Translations under genes and position numbers: made by a program | In this document: piece by piece, positions 7,294-15,748 of the stretch | Numbering within the stretch: the stretch's first letter is position 1 | Layout of the letters: every line of letters begins with the position of its first letter | Notes under the pieces: generated by a model | Told to the model about the DNA's origin: nothing | The model's database searches: none | Seen by the model: only the letters and a program-made list of their open reading frames with translations | Assembly (NCBI GenBank): GCA_041648665.1 | Contig: JBAZOP010000006.1 | Location: forward strand, 1 to 59,437 | Direction of reading: 5' to 3' | Origin: a bacterium | GTDB lineage: Bacteria > UBA10199 > 2-02-FULL-44-16 > JAAZCA01 | DNA: 59,437 nt

Positions 7294-8928
7294 ATGTTCG
7301 AGGGATTGAAAGCGAGGCGAGCGCGGGCGCTGTGGGAGGTCGAGCAGATCGAGAGCCAGCGCAAGGTCTTGAGGGTGCTCGAAGGCGCGTTGCACGAAGC
7401 GTATGACCCGCGCGACAAGCTCAAAGACCCTGACGAGGATCGGTGGCAGAAGATCGGGGGGAGTTCCGATCTGAAAGCGCTCGACTCCGCTGACCACGGA
7501 ACGATGCGCACACAGGCCGTCAACTTTTTCTATCGCAACCCTCACGCTCGCGGCATCGTGCGACTCTTCGAGAAGTACATCGCCGGTCGAGGTTTCAACA
7601 TTTCCCCCAAGGCCAAGCTCCGACGGGTGGCCGACTATTGGAAAGCGTTCTGGCGCAAGAACGGGATGGACCGGAGGCGGAGGGAGATTGTCCGTCGCAC
7701 GGTCAGGGACGGTGAGGTGTTCCTCCGATACTTCAAGGACAAGGACGGGGTGCCCATCGTGCGCTTCATGAATCCCGATCTGGTGGCGGAGCCGGACGCG
7801 ACCACGGCCAAGAACGCGGGAGCCGTGGGGAACGTGTCGTGCGGAGTCGAGACGGACAACGACGATGTCGAGACGGTGCTTGCGTATTGGTATAAGGGGA
7901 AGCGCATACCGGCCGAAGAGGTCCAGCATGAAAAGATACTCGTGGACAGCGACGTGAAGCGCGGGCGGTCGATACTCGAAATCGACATGCCCGATTTCAC
8001 ATACTACCGATCTTGGCTACAGAACCGCATGACCCTCGCGAAGCTCCGCACGGCAATCGGGCTGGTGAAGAACGTCGATGGGACTCCAACACAGGTCGCC
8101 AACATCGCTTCCGCAACCAAGACGGCCAGCAAGGTCAACCCCGATGGCTCCTACATGCAGAAGCTCATGGACGGGGTGAACATCCTGACCGCGAGCCGAG
8201 GGGTCAAGTACGAGTTCCTCACGCCGAATCTCCAAGCATCGGACGCGCAGAATGATGGGCGGTCTGTGCTGCTCTCGATCAGCGCTGGCGTCGGGCTTCC
8301 CGAGTTTATGGTGACTGCCGACGCGAGCAACGCCAACTATGCCTCGACGCTGGTGGCCGAGTCGCCGGGCGTCATGGAGTTCTACGATTGGCAGGACTTC
8401 TTCAGGGGCGCGTTCGAGCGGATGTATGAGCGCGTGATCAAGTACGGCATGACTATCGGCGAGATTCCCGAGTACGAGATTGTGCAAGAGACGATTCCCG
8501 TTGGCTCGATGCTCACCTCGCTCGAAGCTCGGGAGGCGGCGCGCATGGCGGTCAAGAGACTCCGCGAAGCGGCAGAGGCTGACGGAGAGCCTGCGGTTGA
8601 TGAGCCTCTCGACGGAGAGCCGACCACCGTGGAGACGCGGAGGCCGGTGTCCACGGAGTGTGATGTTACGTTCCCCGAGATCACTCACCATGACGTGAAG
8701 ACGGAAAGCGAAGCGTTGCATATTCAGAAAGCGAACGATTGGGTGAGCGATGAGACGGCCAGAACCAAGCTCGGGTACGACAACGAGACCGAAAAGCAGC
8801 GCATCCAGCAGGAGCGCGAGGAGATGGACTTGACGACCGGCGAGGAAGGGCAGGGCGATGAGGACTTGCTCAAGAGTCGCGAGGCCGAGAAGCAGATGAA
8901 TACCGATTTGGAGGGCGAGGAGCAGTGA
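7294..8928 (+). CDS. Portal protein, lambda-type
   Basis: 544 residues, typical for lambda-family portals, which form the dodecameric channel through which DNA enters and leaves the head. It shows the usual early region (NFFYRNPHARGIVRLFEKYI), the DGEVFLRYFKDKDG core strand and the late FMVTADASNANYAS segment typical of this family. It starts behind GGAGGAGG and precedes the minor head gene with a 4-base overlap, the normal order. Confidence 0.93.
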   Translation: MFEGLKARRARALWEVEQIESQRKVLRVLEGALHEAYDPRDKLKDPDEDRWQKIGGSSDLKALDSADHGTMRTQAVNFFYRNPHARGIVRLFEKYIAGRGFNISPKAKLRRVADYWKAFWRKNGMDRRRREIVRRTVRDGEVFLRYFKDKDGVPIVRFMNPDLVAEPDATTAKNAGAVGNVSCGVETDNDDVETVLAYWYKGKRIPAEEVQHEKILVDSDVKRGRSILEIDMPDFTYYRSWLQNRMTLAKLRTAIGLVKNVDGTPTQVANIASATKTASKVNPDGSYMQKLMDGVNILTASRGVKYEFLTPNLQASDAQNDGRSVLLSISAGVGLPEFMVTADASNANYASTLVAESPGVMEFYDWQDFFRGAFERMYERVIKYGMTIGEIPEYEIVQETIPVGSMLTSLEAREAARMAVKRLREAAEADGEPAVDEPLDGEPTTVETRRPVSTECDVTFPEITHHDVKTESEALHIQKANDWVSDETARTKLGYDNETEKQRIQQEREEMDLTTGEEGQGDEDLLKSREAEKQMNTDLEGEEQ

Positions 8929-9854
8929 CCCAAGTCCAAGCGGACCGCATCGCGAAGGAGTACGCTCGACGCGGGATGGTCCATCACACTGCCGCTCTCG
9001 AAGTGACGGAGCGGGAGTTGCTGAGAGTGTATCGGAGCGCGGCGGCGGAGTTGGCGAGGAGGATTGACGAGATAGATGATGTCTCGGCCAGTTCCTTCCT
9101 ACGCAAAGCATCGCAGCAAGTTGACGAGCAGATCATCCGTCTCACGCAGCGCACTCAGGCCATCGTCGCGAGGAATCTGAACCGCTCTGTGTCGCAAGGT
9201 CTCCGCGACGGGGAGGCTACGCTCTACGCCACGGCCACCTCTGCGGTCGGGAGGGCCGCTGCGGTGAAGACTCTCGGGACTCCGATGGGATTCGACAGGT
9301 TGTGGAGCGAGGCCGTGCAGTCGCTGTACGGGGGCACCCCGGGGATCGAGCTTTCTCCGCGAATATGGGAGGTGGAGCGCACGACGCTGAAAAGCATACA
9401 GCGGTACCTCGCGCAGTCGATGGCCTCCGCGCGGTCGAGGTCGGAAATCGTCTCCCATATCCGATCCTTCCTGCTCATGCCGAACGTCGATATGAGAACG
9501 AAGGCGTGGCGGTCTTTCTTCGAGCAGAATCCCCCGGGACGCGGAGTGTATCGGAGCGCTTACAAGAACGTTCAGCGCGTTCTCAGGACTGAGAGCAATC
9601 GAGCCTACCGAACGGCAACACAACTGTACGCGAGACAGAAGAGTTGGGCGACGGGAGTGAGGTGGACGTTGAGCGCTGCGCACCCCAAGGTCGATATCTG
9701 CGACACCCTCGCGGCTCAGGACTTGTACGGGATGGGGGCGGGAGTGTATCCGGCGGGGGAGGCTCCCGACTCAGGACACCCGCACTGCCTCTGCTACTTG
9801 GTCGTGGTCTACAATCTGCAAGCGCTTGGCCTCGGAGGGGCGGAGGCGGCGTGA
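8925..9854 (+). CDS. Minor head protein, SPP1 gp7 / Mu gpF-like
   Basis: 309 residues. The helical N-terminal half is followed by the diagnostic C-terminal module: RTESNRAYRTA, then WTLSAAHPKVDICDTLA, then GHPHCLCYLV, whose His/Asp/Cys pattern suggests metal binding. These proteins sit with the portal and help head assembly or DNA delivery. The GTG start overlaps the portal stop. Confidence 0.9.
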   Translation: MTQVQADRIAKEYARRGMVHHTAALEVTERELLRVYRSAAAELARRIDEIDDVSASSFLRKASQQVDEQIIRLTQRTQAIVARNLNRSVSQGLRDGEATLYATATSAVGRAAAVKTLGTPMGFDRLWSEAVQSLYGGTPGIELSPRIWEVERTTLKSIQRYLAQSMASARSRSEIVSHIRSFLLMPNVDMRTKAWRSFFEQNPPGRGVYRSAYKNVQRVLRTESNRAYRTATQLYARQKSWATGVRWTLSAAHPKVDICDTLAAQDLYGMGAGVYPAGEAPDSGHPHCLCYLVVVYNLQALGLGGAEAA

Positions 9855-9925
9855 CGAAAATGGCGTTGACACAATCGCCGTTGGCGATACAATCAAAGGC
9901 ATAGGAATCAGAAGAGGAGAAAGGT

Positions 9926-10435
9926 ATGGCGAAGGCTGGAAACGTTCAACCACCGGAAGCAGACGATGAGGAGGATGTCGTTCAGGAGGCTCCGAAGGCC
10001 AAGAGGAAAGGTCCGCTGACCGAAGGCGAGCGCATCGTGAGGCAGAACGCTCTCGACGCGCGGGTGAGCGAGTTGAAGGCGGAATCGGTCGCGCGGCATA
10101 GCGTGAATCCCGGCGATGAGAAGATCACAAAGGAGATGGTGCCGTACATCGAGACTCGGCTCTCGCTTTCGGGCGGCACTCTCCCGGTCGAGATCGGCGC
10201 TGATCTCGCCAATCGCTTCGGAGTCTCGAAGCTCGACGCGGCGGCTCTGGACAAGGGCATCACGCGGCAGGAGCCGACTCACCGCGCGGCTCTCGTGGCC
10301 GGGTTCACTCGTGCGGCGCTCAAGTGGATAGAGGGCGAGTACGGACAGCCGGTGAAGGACGGGATGGGCCGGTTGGTCGGGTACGGAGAGCGCATCGCGG
10401 CGCTCCCGAACGGGCATCTGCAAAAGCGGTTCTGA
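9926..10435 (+). CDS. Hypothetical head-region protein
   Basis: 169 residues behind AGAGGAGAAAGG. Acidic and Lys/Pro-rich start, then a helical body. It lies between the minor head protein and the protease, so a head-assembly role is plausible. No family recognised. Confidence 0.65.
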   Translation: MAKAGNVQPPEADDEEDVVQEAPKAKRKGPLTEGERIVRQNALDARVSELKAESVARHSVNPGDEKITKEMVPYIETRLSLSGGTLPVEIGADLANRFGVSKLDAAALDKGITRQEPTHRAALVAGFTRAALKWIEGEYGQPVKDGMGRLVGYGERIAALPNGHLQKRF

Positions 10436-10461
10436 TCCGCGCGAAGCGGGGGAGGCCTGCC

Positions 10462-10680
10462 GTGAAAATCACTTTCCTTGTTGCGAGCGTGAGGGTTGAT
10501 GACGGAGCGCGCATCGTCACGCTCAAGACCGAGTTCCCCGGGATGCCAAAGGCGCTCGAAGTGCGGTTGACCGACAAGGCTGACTTCATCACGTTCGAGG
10601 TCGGCAGATCGGTCGAGGCGGTTTTCACGGTCGTCAAAGAGGAAGCGGCACCGGCCCCGGAGACGGGGCTGGCTCTCTGA
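10462..10680 (+). CDS. Small beta-rich protein, paralogue A
   Basis: 72 residues from GTG 10462 behind GGGGGAGG. The pattern (basic strand, then T-x-x-L, then a FEVGRSVEAVF strand) aligns along its length with the next gene (FEVGKYVNLTV). The two are tandem paralogues, probably single-domain beta barrels. Position suggests a minor head component. Confidence 0.65.
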   Translation: MKITFLVASVRVDDGARIVTLKTEFPGMPKALEVRLTDKADFITFEVGRSVEAVFTVVKEEAAPAPETGLAL

Positions 10681-10696
10681 GAGAGGAGAAGGGAAA

Positions 10697-10906
10697 ATGA
10701 AGACGGCAAAGGCCAAGTTTTACGTCCAGTCGATTCGCCAGAACAACCCCAACACGCGCACGGTCAGTCTCACCTCCGCGCAACTGTTTTGGGATGCCTC
10801 CTACTCGGGAGGGTCAATCGAAATCGTCTTGCAGGACAAGGAGACGTGGGGAGCGTTCGAGGTCGGAAAGTACGTGAACCTGACTGTCGAGTCAGCAGAG
10901 GACTGA
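10697..10906 (+). CDS. Small beta-rich protein, paralogue B
   Basis: 69 residues behind GAGAGGAGAAGGG. Shares pattern and spacing with the 10462 gene: KAKFYVQSIRQ against KITFLVASVRV, and GAFEVGKYVNL against ITFEVGRSVEA. It sits directly ahead of the prohead protease gene. Function unknown. Confidence 0.65.
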   Translation: MKTAKAKFYVQSIRQNNPNTRTVSLTSAQLFWDASYSGGSIEIVLQDKETWGAFEVGKYVNLTVESAED

Positions 10907-10931
10907 GCGCGGGAGAGGGGAGGGGGAAGGG

Positions 10932-12353
10932 ATGGACGAAAACGGAGTCTTTGCTGGCAAGCTCGCCGAGCTTGTCGAGCAGTCCACGAGGCCGTGGAGC
11001 GAGGTGAACAAGTCCAAGCTTCCGGCTGCTTGCTTTTTGTGGGTAGAGGATCCAGAGAAGAAAGCCACGTGGCATCTGCCGTATCGCGAGGGTGCGGGCG
11101 GTATCGACGACAAGACGGGACTCTATCGACAGGCGGGCGAGGTGAACATCGCGGCTCTGCGGGCCGTAGCAGCGGCCATCGGAGGCGCGAGGTCCGGGAA
11201 GGCGATGAGCATGCCCTCGAAGATCAGGAGGAAAATCGACGGGTTGCTCAAGCGCTACAAGATCGGGGAGTACGCCGAGAGCGCGAATCCCGGCGATGAG
11301 GAGCGTGAGGAGGGGGTTGCCTTTGCCGAGATCACGGAGGCAGCGGGGGTGGCGCAGTTCGCGGGGGTATCGCTCGACAAGCAAGCGCACGTTGTGAAGG
11401 GAGTGGCGGTGCTACGCCCGGAAAGCGTGAACGTGAGCGAGAGCGGGCGAGGCCGGTACTACGGTCACCAGGCTCTACAGGACGCTACCGTGCTCAGCGA
11501 AGGAACCAAGGTATACATCGACCACGAGGTTAGAGGCTCGGAGACTCGGGGCGGGGTGAGGAGCACGCGGGACTTGCTCGGGTACTTGCAGGACTCGCGG
11601 CTTGATGAGAACAAGGTCGTGCGGAGCAATCTGCACTACCTCGCGTCTCACGCTCCGTGGTTCGAGCCAATCGTGGAGCAGATGGCAGACAAGGTTGGCC
11701 TCTCCGTGCATGCTTTCGGTTCGGTTGTCGCGGACCCGGAGCGGGGCATGGATCAGGTGGAGCGGCTGACCCGACTCAAGAGCGCCGATCTGGTGACGGA
11801 GACCGGGAGTACGCGCTCGCTGTTCGAATCCCGCAGTGACGCGGGAACAGAAACGCAAGAGGAGGAAGCGGGAATGGATTTGACAAAGCTGACTCTTGCC
11901 GAGTTGCGCGAAGCGCGGCCGGACATCGTCGAGGCGGTGGAGGCCGATTCGCGCGCCGTGGTCGAGGCTCAGAAAACCGACAAGGAGCAGAAGGACAGGA
12001 TTGCCATGCTCGAATCGGAGAACAAGACCCTCAAGACCAAGGTTGACGAGGCGGAGTTGAAGGAAAAGATCGCGGCGAGGAAAGCGAAGATCACCGCAGC
12101 GATCAAGGAAAGCGGGATCAAAGAAGAGATGATCACCGCCACGTTCCGCGAGGTACTGGAAGCGGCCGACACCGACGAAAAGGTCAAGGCGCTCCTCACC
12201 GATCGCAAAGCGCTCATCGAAGGGGCGAATGCGGGAGTGCGGGACATGGGCGATGAGCAGAAGCTCGATGAATCCGCTGGTGGCAAAAAGGACAATGGCG
12301 CGACGGACGATCAGTACCACGCTGCCGTTGTCGAGAGTGCCCGGGGCGCGTAG
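10932..12353 (+). CDS. Prohead maturation protease fused to scaffold
   Basis: 473 residues in three parts. An N-terminal domain (1-130) is of a kind often seen before phage proteases. The protease core (about 140-290) has YIDHE with H198 and VGLSVHA with S258, a His/Ser pair fitting herpes/HK97-type prohead proteases. The C-terminal part (about 315-473) is coiled-coil rich and highly charged, as expected of a scaffold that is digested on maturation. The gene precedes the decoration and capsid genes. An internal in-frame start at 11874 could yield the scaffold alone. Confidence 0.8.
   Translation: MDENGVFAGKLAELVEQSTRPWSEVNKSKLPAACFLWVEDPEKKATWHLPYREGAGGIDDKTGLYRQAGEVNIAALRAVAAAIGGARSGKAMSMPSKIRRKIDGLLKRYKIGEYAESANPGDEEREEGVAFAEITEAAGVAQFAGVSLDKQAHVVKGVAVLRPESVNVSESGRGRYYGHQALQDATVLSEGTKVYIDHEVRGSETRGGVRSTRDLLGYLQDSRLDENKVVRSNLHYLASHAPWFEPIVEQMADKVGLSVHAFGSVVADPERGMDQVERLTRLKSADLVTETGSTRSLFESRSDAGTETQEEEAGMDLTKLTLAELREARPDIVEAVEADSRAVVEAQKTDKEQKDRIAMLESENKTLKTKVDEAELKEKIAARKAKITAAIKESGIKEEMITATFREVLEAADTDEKVKALLTDRKALIEGANAGVRDMGDEQKLDESAGGKKDNGATDDQYHAAVVESARGA
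11874..12353 (+). CDS. Possible internal scaffold product (Nu3-like nested gene)
   Basis: The ATG at codon 315 of the protease gene lies 7 bases after a GGAGGA site (11861-11866) and is in frame. It begins exactly where the coiled-coil scaffold starts (MDLTKLTLAELREA). Translation here would give a free 159-residue scaffold, as phage lambda makes Nu3 inside gene C. Confidence 0.5.
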   Translation: MDLTKLTLAELREARPDIVEAVEADSRAVVEAQKTDKEQKDRIAMLESENKTLKTKVDEAELKEKIAARKAKITAAIKESGIKEEMITATFREVLEAADTDEKVKALLTDRKALIEGANAGVRDMGDEQKLDESAGGKKDNGATDDQYHAAVVESARGA

Positions 12354-12386
12354 GCGTCGGGCGAATCACGAGAGGGAATCGAGAGA

Positions 12387-12863
12387 ATGGCAAACAAGAT
12401 GCGTTACCTTCGCGGACCCGTTGCCGAGGCATACATCGCCAAGAGCGGCACCGTGGCAATCGAGGAAGGTGACATGCTCAAGCTCAACACCTCGGGGCAG
12501 ATCACGCCGGCAAGCGTGTCTGGTGACAGCACCGGACTGATCGCTGTCGCGCGCGGAGCTTCCCCTGCGACCGATGCAAGCGGCGCGAAGGTGCCCGTGA
12601 ATATCATCATGTTCGGCAGCGTGTTCGAGTTCATCTGCGGTACGACAACCGCAGCGCTCGCTTTCGGACAGGCCTTGAAGATCACGGGGAAACAGACGCT
12701 GAGCAAAAAGACCGCAACCAACATCGCGGTTACAGGGACCAACGCAGTCGCAATCGTGGCCGAAGGAATGGCCGCGAGCGGCAGCACCGTGAAGGTCATG
12801 TTCAGGCAGACGAGGTGGGCAGCGCAGATCAACAGGCGGTCCACCGGCACCTGGGGTGCGTAG
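12387..12863 (+). CDS. Head decoration protein-like
   Basis: 158 residues, Ala/Thr/Gly-rich and beta-dominated (VAIEEGDMLKLN, GLIAVARGAS, VKVMFRQ). It lies directly ahead of the major capsid gene. Small proteins of this composition and place (DUF2190-like and gpD-like) act as capsid cement. The family call rests on pattern and position. Confidence 0.65.
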   Translation: MANKMRYLRGPVAEAYIAKSGTVAIEEGDMLKLNTSGQITPASVSGDSTGLIAVARGASPATDASGAKVPVNIIMFGSVFEFICGTTTAALAFGQALKITGKQTLSKKTATNIAVTGTNAVAIVAEGMAASGSTVKVMFRQTRWAAQINRRSTGTWGA

Positions 12864-12880
12864 GGAGAGGTTGAGAGGAT

Positions 12881-14011
12881 ATGGGACTGAGAGAACTGTA
12901 CGAGAGCGAAGGCGAGGTTGTATTCACTCGCAAGCTCATCAACCTCATCGTCGAAGGGAAGCTGAAGCCGGAGGAGTTCTCCTTGAGGGCGCTGTGGGAG
13001 GCCATGGGCCGTCCCCGGCTCTCTCCTTCCACCGGTGGCCTGTTCAGAGGCAAGATCGAGAACGATGCCGAACTGAAGGAGGCCGTTGACAGCACGATGT
13101 TCCCGAAGATTACCGGGACGATGATCAACAAGGTCGTCATGGATGCGTACCAGCTGGAATACGGCATCGGCGACAGGCTGGTGCGGGTGATTCCGAGCAC
13201 GCAGAAAGACGACACCATCGTGGGCATGACCGCAGAGGGCGAGCTTTTCGAGGTGGGCGAGGGCCTGAGCTACGAAGAGACCGGCTTTGAGGAAAAGCAC
13301 CACAAAATCTACAACCGCAAGTTTGGCCGCATCGTCGGACTGACCGAGGAAGCGGTGAAGTTCGACCAGACGGGCCAGATGATCGCGCGGGCGCAGCTGA
13401 TCGGCGAGAAGATGAAGGCCAAGCGAGAACAGGTCATCATGGAGGCTGTCCTTGAGAAAACCTCCTCGGGAGTTCTCGCGGCTTGGAGGCCGGGCGGAAC
13501 ATCGACCGCTCTGTATTCCGACACCTCCACCGATCCGTACAGCGCCACCACGTTCGACAACAACATCACCGATGTACTCTCCGACGAAACCGACATTGAC
13601 GCTGCATTCGTGGCGTGGGCGTCGGCAAAGGACGAAAACGGGGAGTTCATTCAGGTGGTGCCCGATGCCATCCTGACCAATCTCGGGAAGGCGAGCACGG
13701 CCATGAAGCTCTTCCAGCAGGACCGCACGCTGGCCTCTTCGAGCCTCGGGGACAACATCTACAAGGGCAAGTACCAGCCCTACACCTCCCCGTGGGTCAA
13801 CAGCATCGTGAGCGCGACCGCGTGGTTCATCGGAGCGTTCCGCAAGCAGTTCATCTACACCGAGGTGTTCGCTCCCGAGGTCACTCAGGCTCGCCCCGGC
13901 AGCGATCAGGAGTGGCTGCGAGACGTGATCTACCAGTGGAAGGCTCGCTTCATGGGCGGGTGCGGAGCGGTGACCAACCGCTACGTCATCAAGTCCACCG
14001 GCGCTGGCTGA
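12881..14011 (+). CDS. Major capsid protein, HK97-fold type
   Basis: 376 residues. A charged helical N-terminal arm (to about residue 45) is followed by a long beta/alpha body, with VPDAILTNLGKASTAMKLF in the A-domain region and a C-terminal TNRYVIKS strand. Position between the scaffold/protease and connector genes, size and lack of other candidates support the call. A hairpin follows the stop and may limit read-through. Confidence 0.85.
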   Translation: MGLRELYESEGEVVFTRKLINLIVEGKLKPEEFSLRALWEAMGRPRLSPSTGGLFRGKIENDAELKEAVDSTMFPKITGTMINKVVMDAYQLEYGIGDRLVRVIPSTQKDDTIVGMTAEGELFEVGEGLSYEETGFEEKHHKIYNRKFGRIVGLTEEAVKFDQTGQMIARAQLIGEKMKAKREQVIMEAVLEKTSSGVLAAWRPGGTSTALYSDTSTDPYSATTFDNNITDVLSDETDIDAAFVAWASAKDENGEFIQVVPDAILTNLGKASTAMKLFQQDRTLASSSLGDNIYKGKYQPYTSPWVNSIVSATAWFIGAFRKQFIYTEVFAPEVTQARPGSDQEWLRDVIYQWKARFMGGCGAVTNRYVIKSTGAG

Positions 14012-14030
14012 GATAGAAGAGACGGGAACC

Positions 14031-14060
14031 GGGGCGGAGTCGTGAGGCTCCGCTCCTTTC
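14031..14060 (+). terminator. Hairpin after the capsid gene
   Basis: GGGGCGGAG (14031-14039) pairs with CTCCGCTCC (14048-14056) with one G-U pair; a short TTT follows. A weak terminator or mRNA 3'-end stabiliser would help keep capsid mRNA in excess over connector mRNA. The T-run is too short for certainty. Confidence 0.45.
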
Positions 14061-14076
14061 GCAAAGGGAGATGGCG

Positions 14077-14331
14077 GTGGACGTACAGACAATCATCGAC
14101 GCGATTGATACCAAGCTCGCCGCAATCGCGGCTTCTCCCGATTCGGTGGTCAGCTATCGGATCGGCGACAAGAGCGTGGACAAGGCCGGGATGGTCAAGT
14201 ACCTCATGGAAATGCGCAAGATGTACACCGAGCTTCTCAAGGACACTCCAACGGAGGATGTCAGCATGGTCGATGTCGATATCAGCGCATTCGGCGAGGA
14301 CTTCTCCACGGTGATCGGGGATGACGGATGA
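14077..14331 (+). CDS. Small head-tail joining protein, gpW-like
   Basis: AGGGAG at 14065-14070 abuts the in-frame ATG at 14071, leaving no spacer, but is ideally placed (6 bases) for GTG 14077; I choose the GTG. The roughly 84-residue product has helix, then VVSYRIGDKSVDKAGMVKYL (strand and helix), the pattern of gpW-type connectors, and an acidic tail. Confidence 0.65.
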   Translation: MDVQTIIDAIDTKLAAIAASPDSVVSYRIGDKSVDKAGMVKYLMEMRKMYTELLKDTPTEDVSMVDVDISAFGEDFSTVIGDDG

Positions 14332-14684
14332 GCTATATCTCCGACACGGTCTCTATCCTCGCGGATGAGCCGTACGGGACCGTGACGCGGCCGGTATTCA
14401 GGCACGTGTCGGGAGCGGTCCAGTTGATACCTCCGAAGCAAACCGCCACCTCTGTGACATCCACGCGTATGCACTCCACGCCGATCCGAGCCGGTATGAC
14501 CAAGGACGCGAGGGGATGGGTTGCTGAGGCGACTCACCACCTGTACTGCGCTTCGAGCGCCACGGTCGAGGTCGGGGACCACGTCGCGTTCTCAGGAACG
14601 GTCGGGTACCTCGAAGTGCTCGGGGTGGACGCGTACGAGGACCACAAGCGCCTTTGGGCGAAAAGAGTGGAGGGCAGGGCATGA
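14328..14684 (+). CDS. Head-tail connector-type protein
   Basis: 118 residues, ATGA overlap with the previous gene. Mostly beta. It sits where head-closure (neck) proteins normally lie, between the gpW-like protein and the gp10-like tail protein. Assignment is mainly positional. Confidence 0.55.
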   Translation: MSYISDTVSILADEPYGTVTRPVFRHVSGAVQLIPPKQTATSVTSTRMHSTPIRAGMTKDARGWVAEATHHLYCASSATVEVGDHVAFSGTVGYLEVLGVDAYEDHKRLWAKRVEGRA

Positions 14685-14995
14685 AGAAACCGATACCGGC
14701 GCCGTTGACGCGCGCTCACTTTCTTGCCGCGAGAGATAGAGGTGACCGCGTGATCGTGATAGACGGCAACGTGCTCCCCGTCGAGCAATATCTTGAGGAG
14801 GAGGAGTTGAATGCCGGAGTGGAAGGGCGAGTACGTCAAGGGCAATCTGGTATCGAACCTACAGAAGCTCGCGAGTCTCAACCACCCGATGATCGTTCTG
14901 ACCATGGAGATCGCGGGAAACAACGTGGTGGAGCACGCGAAGGCAAACCATCGGAGACCACCCGAATCTCCGGCGGCGGTTCGAGAGCACAGTGA
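14681..14995 (+). CDS. Small hypothetical protein with a long overlap
   Basis: Starts at ATG 14681 (ATGA overlap). The first about 45 residues (to LEEEELN) look like a normal small domain. The frame then stays open for 185 bases inside the next gene, giving a Gly/Arg/Asp-rich tail. The start is convincing; the tail composition looks like a read-out of the other frame, yet no earlier stop exists. Confidence 0.45.
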   Translation: MKKPIPAPLTRAHFLAARDRGDRVIVIDGNVLPVEQYLEEEELNAGVEGRVRQGQSGIEPTEARESQPPDDRSDHGDRGKQRGGAREGKPSETTRISGGGSRAQ

Positions 14996-15344
14996 CCCGA
15001 GATTCTACACTCGCACGGGAAATCTGGTGAACAGTATGCGGGCCGAGAACGCACAAGTCAGTGACCTTGCGATAACGGTGCCCGTTGTGGCGGGAGACAC
15101 GCGAGTGGACTACGCAGCGATCATCGAGACGGGGAGGAAGAGTGCCGCGACGTTCGGAGGCGGAGCTTTCAATCCGTGGGCTGCGCTGACTGAGTTCGGA
15201 GGAGCGGGGCGCAGAGCCTTTCCGTTTTTCAGGCCAGCGATCATGAAAACCGCTCGACGCAACTTCGGTATCATCGGAGAAGGGGTAAGGCGCACGTTGA
15301 TAGCTCTCTCGAAGGGGTTGCATTTCGGAGGAGGTCCGCGATGA
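14811..15344 (+). CDS. Tail-completion protein, HK97 gp10-like
   Basis: 177 residues behind GAGGAGGAGG. Shows the family order FYTRTGNLVNSM, then VDYAAIIETG, then RRAFPFFRPAIM near the end. These proteins link the connector to the tail tube. Neighbours (connectors before, tail terminator after) fit. Confidence 0.82.
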   Translation: MPEWKGEYVKGNLVSNLQKLASLNHPMIVLTMEIAGNNVVEHAKANHRRPPESPAAVREHSDPRFYTRTGNLVNSMRAENAQVSDLAITVPVVAGDTRVDYAAIIETGRKSAATFGGGAFNPWAALTEFGGAGRRAFPFFRPAIMKTARRNFGIIGEGVRRTLIALSKGLHFGGGPR

Positions 15345-15748
15345 CGGACATCAAGGAAGCGATCCGCGATCTACTCAAGGGAGACACAACGCTGCTGACT
15401 CTGCTCGGGACTCCGACCGCGTACCCGTACCAGATATTCTACAAAGTGCCCCCGAAAAAGCCGACGCTGCCAGAGGTGGTGTTCTGGTTTGAGGGGTCGA
15501 ACGAGGACGAGGAAACGGACGGCGCACTTGAACTGAACAACGTTCAGATGCTCCTCGTGAGTTGGGGAGTGACTGAGGTGTATGATCAGATCGCGCGCCG
15601 CGTGAAATACGTTCTGCATCAAAAGACGGTGAATAGCACGGCGTACATTTCGCACACCGGTTGGGTGAGCGATGTTTACGATGCGGAGTTCAACTGTTGG
15701 GGCAGGACGGACGGCTACAGGATTCATGACAGGAGGGAATCGGCATGA
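15341..15748 (+). CDS. Tail terminator-like protein
   Basis: 135 residues, overlapping the gp10-like gene by 4 bases. A short helix then alternating strands (TLPEVVFWFEGSNED, NVQMLLVSWGV) match the DUF3168/gpU-like proteins that cap the tail tube. It directly precedes the tube gene. Confidence 0.7.
   Translation: MTDIKEAIRDLLKGDTTLLTLLGTPTAYPYQIFYKVPPKKPTLPEVVFWFEGSNEDEETDGALELNNVQMLLVSWGVTEVYDQIARRVKYVLHQKTVNSTAYISHTGWVSDVYDAEFNCWGRTDGYRIHDRRESA

Noticed and set aside
12404..14092. 562-codon open frame on the - strand
   Set aside because: Antisense to the decoration and capsid genes, low-complexity product, no ribosome site. Same judgement for other long - frames (1820-2239, 3234-4265, 8017-9111, 16745-17752, 21599-22801).
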